Assembly: GCA_001516045.1 (NCBI GenBank)
Contig: LOEW01000239.1
Coordinates: forward strand, 18,942 to 82,941
Direction: 5' to 3'
DNA from: Desulfosporosinus sp. BRH_c37
GTDB taxonomy: Bacteria > Bacillota > Desulfitobacteriia > Desulfitobacteriales > Desulfitobacteriaceae
DNA length: 64,000 bases
Positions 43,439 through 51,332 of this stretch are shown piece by piece (within the stretch, counting starts at the first letter, position 1; each line of letters begins with the position of its first letter). Below the pieces are notes generated by a model that worked only from the letters and a program-made list of their open reading frames with translations, had not been told where the DNA came from and did not search any database. A program made the position numbers and the translations under genes.

Positions 43439-43811
43439 GTTAAAACTAAGACACTAATTTGACTCCCCCGATTCCCAAAGCAAGATAATACGTGAATTGC
43501 TCGCCAGAATCATTCTAAGAGGGGGAAGGTGTAACGGGCTTAGTAAAGAGGAACTGGTGTAGTTAAGGGATATTTTGGGTGGGATGAGTTTGGCTCCACT
43601 TTCTTGTGGAGTCGTTTTTGCATTCAAAGAGACGTTAATTGAGTTTCGATTCCTAACACGTTGTTAAAGTGAAGATTATCGTTTTTGTGATGGTTTGCTA
43701 TCTTTTGTCGAGCGTAACAAAATGAAGATGAACAGGAAGATCACTTAACACTCAATGCTAGATGTGTTAAATTGTAGAAGCGGGAGGTGATATTCTATAT
43801 TCAGAAAGTTC
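43439..43811. other. intergenic region with terminator
   Basis: There are no coding signs. A hairpin GGCTCCAC (43592-43599) / GTGGAGTC (43606-43613) followed by GTTTTT is a terminator. The rest should hold the promoter of the cytochrome unit; GGAGGT at 43783 is too far from ATG 43812 to be its RBS. Confidence 0.55.
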
Positions 43812-45275
43812 ATGCTAAACTGCAGGCAAGTATGGCAACATTTTGAATGGCTACTCCTGGGATCGGCTTTACTTTTGTTAGCTATGTTTATAGGAGTTAT
43901 TTGGGCTAATAATCGTCCAACTTGGGAAACCTGGCAAACGAGCTATTACCGTTCTCAAGTTGTTCAATTAGATAGTAAAATTGCGGCAACACAAAATCCG
44001 GTGCTTAAGAAAGCTTTGGAGCAACAACGGGATAGTATGAAGAAACAAAAGCCGGAGATCAAAACGTTAATCCTCCCCAATGGAAACCTCGAACGGTGCC
44101 AAACCTGCCACTTGGGAATCGAAGAAATATCCAAATCTCATCCGGCTGAAACGTTTGGGTGTGTGGTTTGCCACGGCGGAAATGCACTTTCCCTTGATCA
44201 AAATCAAGCTCATGCGGGGATGTATGGAGCGGGGCATCCAGGTCAATTAGCGGCTAGTCAATTGAGTTGCGGTTCCCAAAATTCGAACGGACAATGTCAC
44301 TCTGGGCATGTGCGGATCGAAGATAATCAAGTGGACTTGATTCAAACATCCTTGATGGCGAATAAAGGAGGGGAGCTTTCCATGATTCGCTATATGCGCG
44401 GACTCGATGTTTCCCCGAAAATTTCAGTGAAATCGGGCGGAACCGCATCACAGGTCCCCGCGCCGTTGAATGGTCAACCCCTTGAACAAAATTTACAACA
44501 AAATTGCTTAGAATTATGCCACCAGCGCAAGGGGAAATTGCCGAAACAAGACTCCTCGGCGAATGGTTGCGAAAGCTGTCATGTCCTGACGAATTGGAAC
44601 CATACCTATCAGGGACAGGATGTGACAATTCCTAAAAGTGAAGTAGGACATGGCCTGACTCATCGTTTGACGACTCTGATCCCATACACCCAATGTAATC
44701 AATGTCATAATCAGGGGATGCCCGACCTCTATACAATACAGTTTAAAGCGCGTCCGGATTTGGCACGTGTCAAAGTTTCCTCAGGTCCTAACCAAGAAAG
44801 TCCGAATGATCGCTTGCAGAATGTTTACCAGCCGGGCATGGTCTTCACGCAATGCGAAGTAGAGCTGGACTGTATTGATTGTCACACCCGGCAAGATGTT
44901 ATGGGAGATGGGCATCTCTACGCTTCAGAATATCAGGCGGTGAAAATTCAATGTTTCGATTGCCACGGAACCAAGAAAACTACTCCTATAGCACGGACGG
45001 TCAGTTCTCTTGACGACCTTGCTTTTGAAGAGGTACAGGTTAACCCGAATTTTCCAAGGCTGAAAATAGGAGATCAACTCTTGAAGACGGTTAAAGGAGA
45101 AGAATTACCGTATATCCGACAAGAGGCAGGAGTTTGGATTCTAAACAGTAAGGTTACGGGGAAAAAATATTCTATCCCGCTTGTTAATGGAAGCGCCTGC
45201 CAACAAGATCCAGAACACCAGACCTCAAACGACTGCCATATGTGCCACGATGTCTCTGGGAATTTAAAGAAGTAG
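43812..45275 (+). CDS. membrane-anchored multiheme cytochrome c
   Basis: 487 residues with an N-terminal membrane anchor (LLLGSALLLLAMFIGVIWA). There are seven CxxCH haem sites (CQTCH, CVVCH, CESCH, CNQCH, CIDCH, CFDCH, CHMCH), one CxxxCH (CLELCH) and one wide CGSQNSNGQCH, so seven to nine haems. It faces the outside of the membrane and probably hands electrons to the molybdoenzyme or another terminal acceptor encoded downstream. The start is not well supported by an RBS, although the anchor fits. Confidence 0.82.
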   Translation: MLNCRQVWQHFEWLLLGSALLLLAMFIGVIWANNRPTWETWQTSYYRSQVVQLDSKIAATQNPVLKKALEQQRDSMKKQKPEIKTLILPNGNLERCQTCHLGIEEISKSHPAETFGCVVCHGGNALSLDQNQAHAGMYGAGHPGQLAASQLSCGSQNSNGQCHSGHVRIEDNQVDLIQTSLMANKGGELSMIRYMRGLDVSPKISVKSGGTASQVPAPLNGQPLEQNLQQNCLELCHQRKGKLPKQDSSANGCESCHVLTNWNHTYQGQDVTIPKSEVGHGLTHRLTTLIPYTQCNQCHNQGMPDLYTIQFKARPDLARVKVSSGPNQESPNDRLQNVYQPGMVFTQCEVELDCIDCHTRQDVMGDGHLYASEYQAVKIQCFDCHGTKKTTPIARTVSSLDDLAFEEVQVNPNFPRLKIGDQLLKTVKGEELPYIRQEAGVWILNSKVTGKKYSIPLVNGSACQQDPEHQTSNDCHMCHDVSGNLKK

Positions 45276-45354
45276 CTTAAACGTGCAGGAAATGATTGAA
45301 TAAAAACGAAATACAGAGTATAGAATAGGGGAATGGCTTGAGGGGGGATGTAGT

Positions 45355-46311
45355 ATGCACTTTTGGAGAATAAAAAAGATGAGTCAGTATTTTAGCTGGT
45401 CGCTGACCGTCTTACTTATAGTGTTGATGCTTGGAGGCTGCCAAAGTGCTGGCCGCTTACCCATTGTCAGCGTTAAACCAACGGATTATTCTCTGACAAA
45501 TCCACAGCCCATGGAGAATCAGAATGTCCTGCGGGTCGGGATTTCCTCGGTGTTGTCTCCTCGTGAGACATTAGCGAATTATCAGTCCTTGGCCGATTAT
45601 CTCCAGAAAAAAATCGGTAGACCAGTACAATTAATACAGCGTCAAAGTTATCAAGAGATTAATGACCTTGTTCGTGATCAGGGGGTTGATGTGGCCTTTA
45701 TTTGTTCGGGAGCCTATGTCAGTGGTAAACAAGAAAACCTCGAGTTATTGGCTATTCCCGAAGTGAATGGAAAATCAACCTATCAGTCCTATATCATTGT
45801 GAACTCGAATAGTAGGTTTCAGTCGTTTGAAGATCTTAAGGGCCAGGTGTTTGGCTTTACGGATCCTATTTCCTTTTCTGGGACGATTGCTCCAACGTAT
45901 ATGGTAACGCTTTTGAACAGCCTACCCACCGAGTTCTTCAAACGAGTTGTTTATACGTACAGTCATGATAATTCGATTAAAGCAGTTTTGGACAATGTGG
46001 TATCGGCAGCCGGAGTGGATTCGTTGGTGTATCAATATACTGTGGCTAAGGATCCTTCGCTAGCGGCAAAAATTCGCATTATTGCACAGTCTCCGGAGGT
46101 TGGAAGCCCTCCGGTCGTGGTTAACAAGAGTATTGACTCTCATCTCAAAGCGGCATTACTGGAAGCGTTGTTGCAAATGGATAATGATCCCGTCGGTAAG
46201 AAGGCCCTGCAAGCTCTTTTATATGATCGTTTTGTGTTACCTAATAATGCAGCCTATGAGCCTATTCAAACGATGGTGAAGGCAAATGCTGTTCTAAAGG
46301 ATAAGAAGTAA
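45355..46311 (+). CDS. PhnD-like oxyanion-binding lipoprotein
   Basis: 318 residues; lipobox LMLGGC near residue 29 after a hydrophobic signal. It is a type 2 periplasmic binding fold of the PhnD family: LRVGISSVLSPRETLANYQSL, LADYLQKKIGRPVQLI, GVDVAFICSGAYV and SFEDLKGQVFGFTDP. No ABC permease or ATPase is adjacent; instead a histidine kinase follows 73 nt later. In TtrS the PhnD-like domain is part of the kinase, and AioX/ArrX are free PhnD-like sensors, so I infer a sensing lipoprotein for tetrathionate, arsenic or a related oxyanion. Confidence 0.8.
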   Translation: MHFWRIKKMSQYFSWSLTVLLIVLMLGGCQSAGRLPIVSVKPTDYSLTNPQPMENQNVLRVGISSVLSPRETLANYQSLADYLQKKIGRPVQLIQRQSYQEINDLVRDQGVDVAFICSGAYVSGKQENLELLAIPEVNGKSTYQSYIIVNSNSRFQSFEDLKGQVFGFTDPISFSGTIAPTYMVTLLNSLPTEFFKRVVYTYSHDNSIKAVLDNVVSAAGVDSLVYQYTVAKDPSLAAKIRIIAQSPEVGSPPVVVNKSIDSHLKAALLEALLQMDNDPVGKKALQALLYDRFVLPNNAAYEPIQTMVKANAVLKDKK

Positions 46312-46384
46312 TTGAGAGTTCACTGAAGCCCCGATGTTTAGCAGTTAGGCATCCGAATTAAAGATGTTTAGAAAGAGGCTTCGT

Positions 46385-47902
46385 ATGACATTAAAGTCAA
46401 GGATAAAACGAATATATGGGAGAGTGTATAGGAATCCCTTTGTGGATTATCTCAAGGCCCAACTCAGACATGTCCAGGTGCAGTATAAAATCCTAGGTTT
46501 AGTCGTGGGAGTTGTGCTTCTTTTGAGTAGTATGATTGTTTGGCAAATGGGAAATATCTTAACGAACAATTTGCGAGACCAACTCGATAAAAGGGCAGTT
46601 TCGATTGGAAGTGATGTCGCGGCAAGAGCTACTAATGAGCTCTTAATTAATAACGCTTATTCGGTCTATGAATTACTGCAGAACACTCTTAAAAACAATG
46701 AGAATGTCTTGTATCTGTTTATTGTAGATCCTCAAGGGAATGTCTTGGCGCATACGTTTGGCGAGGCGTTTCCTAAAGAATTGCTAAAAGCGAATACTGT
46801 GGCTGGAACCGATAAATATCATATGACTGCTTTCCGCACAGAGGTTGGGGTTGTCCGTGATGTTGCAGTGCCTATCTTGAATGGGAAATTAGGGGTGGCA
46901 CGGATCGGGATGGATGAAAATGGGCTGCAAAAAGCGGTACTCATAATGACTTGGAATCTTCTGCTGATTGCACTTTTTGTATCCGCTTTAGGGATTATCG
47001 CTGCAGTTTTGCTAACCCGTGTTTTAACCCAGCCGATTCGAGAGTTGGTTTCTCTAACCCAACGGGTAACGCAAGGGGAATTGGATGTTCAGGGGGTGGT
47101 TCATACTCAAGACGAAATCGGAGTTTTGACGGAAGCGTTCAATCAGATGACGGTATCTTTGAGCTCGAATTACCGTGAACGAGAAAACTTAATGGACGAG
47201 CTCAAGGAAAAGGAAGAGCTGCGGCTTCAACTTTTAGAGAAGGTTATGACAGCACAAGAGGAAGAACGCAAACGGATTTCAAGAGAACTTCATGACGAAA
47301 CAAGTCAGTCGTTAACCTCCTTGATGGTGGGATTAAAAGTTTTGGAGTCTGAAGCCTCCTTTTGTGCAGTAGGAGAACGTTTGCAAGAAATGCGACAGAC
47401 CGTTGCCCAGACGTTGGAAGAGGTGCATCACTTAGCAAGGGAACTACGGCCCAGTGTCCTTGATGATATGGGATTGGTGCCTGCTTTAGAACGTTACATC
47501 CGGGAATATGAAACTAAATTTGGGACAGAAGTTGATTTTAATGTTACGGGGTTCAAAGCGCAGCGGGTTCCCGCTGCAATTGAGGTGGCGCTTTATCGTA
47601 TCGTCCAAGAGGCCTTAACCAATGTGGCTAAATATGCTAAGGCCAGTATGGTTTCTGTCTTACTGGATTGGCGGGAAGAATGGGTTTCAGCTATTGTTGA
47701 AGACAATGGACAAGGATTTGATCCTCACCAAACGGTCACACAACCTGGACGGGGACTTGGACTTTTTGGGATGCAAGAGCGGGCTGCTTTACTGGGCGGA
47801 ACTTTTAACATCGAGTCCCAAAAAGGAAGAGGAACAACTGTTTTTATTAAAATCCCGGATAATCTAAATCAAGGGCAAGGAAAGAAGGAGCCTCATGTCT
47901 GA
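46385..47902 (+). CDS. HAMP/HisKA_3 sensor histidine kinase
   Basis: 505 residues from ATG 46385 (AAAGAGG 6 nt upstream; ATG 46364 has none). TM1 is VVGVVLLLSSMIVWQMG and TM2 is LLLIALFVSALGIIAAVLLT, with a 130-residue external sensor between. HAMP follows, then ISRELHDETSQSLTSLMVG with the phosphoacceptor His, ELRPSVLDDMGLVPAL, and the ATPase element GRGLGLFGMQERAALLGG. It forms a three-gene signalling unit with the upstream lipoprotein and downstream regulator. Confidence 0.88.
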   Translation: MTLKSRIKRIYGRVYRNPFVDYLKAQLRHVQVQYKILGLVVGVVLLLSSMIVWQMGNILTNNLRDQLDKRAVSIGSDVAARATNELLINNAYSVYELLQNTLKNNENVLYLFIVDPQGNVLAHTFGEAFPKELLKANTVAGTDKYHMTAFRTEVGVVRDVAVPILNGKLGVARIGMDENGLQKAVLIMTWNLLLIALFVSALGIIAAVLLTRVLTQPIRELVSLTQRVTQGELDVQGVVHTQDEIGVLTEAFNQMTVSLSSNYRERENLMDELKEKEELRLQLLEKVMTAQEEERKRISRELHDETSQSLTSLMVGLKVLESEASFCAVGERLQEMRQTVAQTLEEVHHLARELRPSVLDDMGLVPALERYIREYETKFGTEVDFNVTGFKAQRVPAAIEVALYRIVQEALTNVAKYAKASMVSVLLDWREEWVSAIVEDNGQGFDPHQTVTQPGRGLGLFGMQERAALLGGTFNIESQKGRGTTVFIKIPDNLNQGQGKKEPHV

Positions 47903-48554
47903 TAAGAAACTGAGAATTTTACTCGGAGATGATCATGCCGTACTGAGAGCCGGACTACGGGTATTATTGAATCTTGAAGAGGATTTTGAGGTTGTGGGTG
48001 AGGCTGCGGACGGTGAAGAAGTGCTCCGGATGGTGGAGAAGACCCTGCCGGATTTGGTGTTGCTTGATCTCACCATGCCCAAGCTCAGCGGCTTAGAGTG
48101 TATAGAACGCATCTTAGAGAAATATTCGCTGACGAAGATTTTAGTTTTGACGATGCATGATGATGAAGAGTATATGAAGGCTGTTATCCGAGCTGGGGGA
48201 AAAGGGTATGTTCTGAAAAAGGCTGCAGATGTGGAACTGCTCTCAGCCATTCGAATGGTTGCGCGTGGGGAACTTTATATTTATCCTCCTCTGGCCGCTG
48301 CCTTACTCTACCAGATTGTTGGGCCACAAACACCTGGCATCAATGAGAAAAAGGAGAAAGGACTGAGCGAGCGGGAACGAGAAGTCCTTAAGTACTTGGC
48401 CCTTGGGCATACGAACCAAGATATTGCAGAACTTCTCCATATTAGCGTAAAAACCGTTGAAACGTATAAAACCCGAGTGATGGATAAGCTTGATTTGCGT
48501 AAACGGGCTGAACTTGTGCGGTACGCTATGGAAAATGGGCTGATTAACGGTTAA
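47895..48554 (+). CDS. NarL/FixJ-type response regulator
   Basis: 219 residues overlapping the kinase by 8 nt. Receiver: LLGDDHAVLRAGLRVLL, phosphoacceptor LVLLDLTMPKLSG, and LTMHDDEEYMKAVIRAG. LuxR-type helix-turn-helix: LSEREREVLKYLALGHTN, ISVKTVETYKTRVMDKL. TtrR-type regulators have this architecture. The likely target is the reductase operon at 49569. Confidence 0.92.
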   Translation: MSDKKLRILLGDDHAVLRAGLRVLLNLEEDFEVVGEAADGEEVLRMVEKTLPDLVLLDLTMPKLSGLECIERILEKYSLTKILVLTMHDDEEYMKAVIRAGGKGYVLKKAADVELLSAIRMVARGELYIYPPLAAALLYQIVGPQTPGINEKKEKGLSEREREVLKYLALGHTNQDIAELLHISVKTVETYKTRVMDKLDLRKRAELVRYAMENGLING

Positions 48555-48556
48555 AC

Positions 48557-48577
48557 CTGACACGTGTCAGTTTTTTT
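48557..48577 (+). terminator. compact palindrome plus T-run
   Basis: CTGACACGTGTCAG is followed by seven T residues directly after the regulator stop. The loop is very tight, so efficiency is uncertain. Confidence 0.55.
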
Positions 48578-48691
48578 CCTAATTGGCAAATAGGATATGA
48601 AGAGGTATGTTTAATTGAGATAGGGTCTTGTTGGATAGACTTGGCGGGCCTTCGATCAAAGAAGTTTTACGATACGGGAGGGGGGACGGGA

Positions 48692-49261
48692 TTGTCAAGC
48701 AATGTGACCCGAATAACGCAAGCGTTAGGGTTTAGTCTAATGATAGTTGTGTTCGGCGCGGGGTGCGGAAATTCAGGGAATACAAATTCGCCCACGGGGA
48801 CACCTTCGGTAGGAACTGTGGAAAAACAAAAAGTGTCTCTCGGAAAGTCCGAAAACCTAACCCCAAATAATTCACCGAATCCGACTACTGATGCGAGTGC
48901 ATCAACACCTAAGACGTTAACAGCGGAATCCATGATTTCAGCCAGCCAATTAGATGAAGGGATTAAAGCCAAGAAAAACTGGCAGATTATCGATGTGCGT
49001 GAACCGAGTGAGTTCGCGACGGGTCATGTTCCTCAGGCCATCAATATTCCGTTGGGGTCGGTAGAAGCTCAAATAACTAAGATTGCCAAAGATAGAGACG
49101 TTATTCTTATCTGTCATACTGGAGTGCGAGCATTTACTGCTTGGCAAACTCTGGTCAGAAAAGGATATGACCTTCAACACTTAAAGGTTTTAGTGGGCGG
49201 AATGGAGCAATGGAAGAGCTTGGGTAGTGGAGAGGTTACGGAGAGTATTGGGGGGTGCTAA
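48692..49261 (+). CDS. rhodanese-domain lipoprotein
   Basis: 189 residues from TTG 48692, with GGAGGGGGG 6-7 nt upstream. It has a signal with lipobox VFGAGC, a Thr/Ser/Pro-rich spacer to about residue 85, then a rhodanese domain: WQIIDVREPSEFATGHV, INIPLGSVE, active-site loop LICHTGVRAFTAW with the catalytic Cys, and VGGMEQWKSLG. An outside-facing sulfurtransferase fits a sulfur- or selenium-oxyanion reducing system. It lies between the signalling genes and ttrB-like. Confidence 0.82.
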   Translation: MSSNVTRITQALGFSLMIVVFGAGCGNSGNTNSPTGTPSVGTVEKQKVSLGKSENLTPNNSPNPTTDASASTPKTLTAESMISASQLDEGIKAKKNWQIIDVREPSEFATGHVPQAINIPLGSVEAQITKIAKDRDVILICHTGVRAFTAWQTLVRKGYDLQHLKVLVGGMEQWKSLGSGEVTESIGGC

Positions 49262-49306
49262 TTAGGAGGAAGTGTCTTAGCTCATTCACACACTCTCGAT
49301 TGCTCG

Positions 49307-49345
49307 CCTATTTGTGTCAGGATAAACCTGACACAAATAGGTTTT
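49307..49345 (+). terminator. terminator after rhodanese gene
   Basis: CCTATTTGTGTCAGG (49307-49321) and CCTGACACAAATAGG (49327-49341) are a perfect 15-bp stem with a 5-nt loop, then TTTT. Confidence 0.85.
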
Positions 49346-49415
49346 AATATAGGGAAAAAGAGAGATAGGTTTAGGGTTAATCCCGCTATATGCGAGATCA
49401 ATTACACTATAAGAT

Positions 49416-49445
49416 GGAGGCAGGTGAAGATTTTCACCTGCCTCC
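49416..49445. promoter_or_regulatory. perfect hairpin/palindrome upstream of the reductase operon
   Basis: GGAGGCAGGTGAA (49416-49428) and TTCACCTGCCTCC (49433-49445) have a 4-nt loop and no T-run. It may be a regulator site or a leader structure, about 125 nt before the FeS subunit gene. Confidence 0.5.
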
Positions 49446-49568
49446 GAGTCTTGAGAGCCCAAGCACAATTCAGGCAGTCAAGACCGATAGGGTGCCTTAG
49501 AGCAAATCTGGCGCCTGCCCGTATTTGGCGAAGGTGGCAAGCACTCATAACAATAAGGAGATGAGACC

Positions 49569-50165
49569 ATGGGAAAACGGTATGCCATGGTGATAGACCT
49601 ACGCAAATGTGTTGGTTGTCACGCATGCACGGTGGCCTGTAAAAGTGAGAACAATGTGCCGCTGGGTGTCAATAGGTCCTGGGTCGAGGAGTTAGAAACG
49701 GGGAAATTCCCGAATGTTTCCCGTCATCGGTTGCCTCGTCTTTGTAATCACTGCGAAAATCCCTCCTGCCTCAATGTTTGTCCCGTTAAGGCCACCTACC
49801 AACTTGAAGATGGAACAGTGCTTGTCGATTACGATCGTTGTATCGGGTGTGGGTATTGTATTGCGGCGTGCCCATATGATGCTCGGTTTATTAATCCAGA
49901 GCGTAAAACAGCTGAAAAATGTACCTACTGTCATGAGCGAGTAGAAGTGGGCCTTCTGCCTGCTTGTGTTAACACGTGCATTGGGGGCGCTCGTTTCTTT
50001 GGAGACTTAAATGATCCTAATAGTGAAGTATCTAAGTTACTCGCCACACAGGCTGTGACGGTGAGCAAGCCAGAAACGAATAATCGTCCACAAACCTACT
50101 ACATTGAGGCGGATGAAAAGTCATTGCGTCCAAATCTGCTAAAAATCGTCGGAGGTGAGAATTGA
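49569..50165 (+). CDS. four-cluster FeS subunit (TtrB/PsrB/SrdB-like)
   Basis: 198 residues with 16 cysteines in four ferredoxin-type groups: CVGCHACTVACKSENN, CNHCENPSCLNVCP, CIGCGYCIAACPYDAR and CTYCHERVEVGLLPACVNTC. It relays electrons between the membrane subunit and the Mo subunit. AAGGAGATGAG precedes ATG. It overlaps the next gene (TGATG). Confidence 0.9.
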   Translation: MGKRYAMVIDLRKCVGCHACTVACKSENNVPLGVNRSWVEELETGKFPNVSRHRLPRLCNHCENPSCLNVCPVKATYQLEDGTVLVDYDRCIGCGYCIAACPYDARFINPERKTAEKCTYCHERVEVGLLPACVNTCIGGARFFGDLNDPNSEVSKLLATQAVTVSKPETNNRPQTYYIEADEKSLRPNLLKIVGGEN

Positions 50166-51331
50166 TGCTGACTGTTCATTTCTTTGACGTGCCCCATGAG
50201 ATCTACTGGGGATTACTGATTGCTTTGTATTTCTACTACACGGGGATGAGCGCAGGCTCTTTCATTTTAACGAGTTTGGGGACGGTTTTCGGAATTGAAA
50301 AGTATAAAAAGGTGTCCAAAGTTGGGGTTATCATGGCGATTGTCTTGTTGCTCTTTGCTCCTCTGCACCTTCTCTTTGACCTATCCCAGCCGGGGAGGTT
50401 CATCAATCTCTTCACACATGTTCATCTTACGTCAGCGATGTCTTGGGGGGTTTATCTGCTGATTCTTTATCCGGTGTGCCTTATGATTTATGCTTGGTTT
50501 CTTTTTCGTCAAGACTTCGTGAAGGGTTTAAACCAAGGCGGCTTTAAAGCTTCCCTCTACCGATTTTTGCTCTTTGGCAAAACGGATATGTCCGAAGCGT
50601 CTAAAGAAAATGACAAAAAACAAGCTAAGTTTTTCGGAACTCTTGGGGTTCCACTTGCTTTGGCGGTTCACGGGTATACAGGCTTTATTTTAGGTAATGT
50701 GCAAGCTCGTGCCATTTGGCATACGCCGCTCATGCCGATTATTTTCCTGATGTCGGCCATGGTTTCAGGTACAGGATTGTTTATCATTGTTGTGATGCTT
50801 GTGGAGAAGTTTAAATTTGGCCGTTTAAATGATGATATAAAATCCTTAATTGCGGACATCGCTAACCTCATGAAATGGTTTATCGTTGTTGACGGCGCTT
50901 TAATGATTATCTACTTCATTGTTCTTTGGTATGGTACTGAGACCGGATATGCTGCCGGGTATTTCCTCTTGCACGGTGAAGGGTGGAGTTTTCTGGGTCT
51001 AGAAAACGGTCTTGGGATGCTTGTGCCTTTCTTAATTCTTCTCTCTAAAAAAGCCCGTCATAGTCTTCCTGCGGTGGTGACTGCGTCTCTTCTGACGATT
51101 ATCGGAGTGCTGGCCATGCGGATAAACCTCGTGATCGGTGGTCAAAAATTACCACTTACGGGAAGCAAAATTATTGAGTACGCTGCTTCAGGACGAGACA
51201 TTGGCATCGTAATAGGTATTGCAGTGGCGGCAGCGGTGGTATTGTCATTCCTATATTCAGTTCTGCCTATGAATCGTTCTGGCGCACAGGAAATCAAATC
51301 TACTCCAACTACGAAGGGAGTTGCACAATAA
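50165..51331 (+). CDS. NrfD/PsrC-type quinol-oxidising membrane subunit
   Basis: 388 residues, about nine to ten membrane helices (YYTGMSAGSFILTSLGTVFG, HLTSAMSWGVYLLILYPV, HGYTGFILGNVQARAIWHTP). It belongs to the PsrC/TtrC/NrfD group, which takes electrons from menaquinol. It starts inside the stop of the FeS gene and ends just before the Mo subunit. Confidence 0.9.
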   Translation: MLTVHFFDVPHEIYWGLLIALYFYYTGMSAGSFILTSLGTVFGIEKYKKVSKVGVIMAIVLLLFAPLHLLFDLSQPGRFINLFTHVHLTSAMSWGVYLLILYPVCLMIYAWFLFRQDFVKGLNQGGFKASLYRFLLFGKTDMSEASKENDKKQAKFFGTLGVPLALAVHGYTGFILGNVQARAIWHTPLMPIIFLMSAMVSGTGLFIIVVMLVEKFKFGRLNDDIKSLIADIANLMKWFIVVDGALMIIYFIVLWYGTETGYAAGYFLLHGEGWSFLGLENGLGMLVPFLILLSKKARHSLPAVVTASLLTIIGVLAMRINLVIGGQKLPLTGSKIIEYAASGRDIGIVIGIAVAAAVVLSFLYSVLPMNRSGAQEIKSTPTTKGVAQ

Positions 51332-51332
51332 G

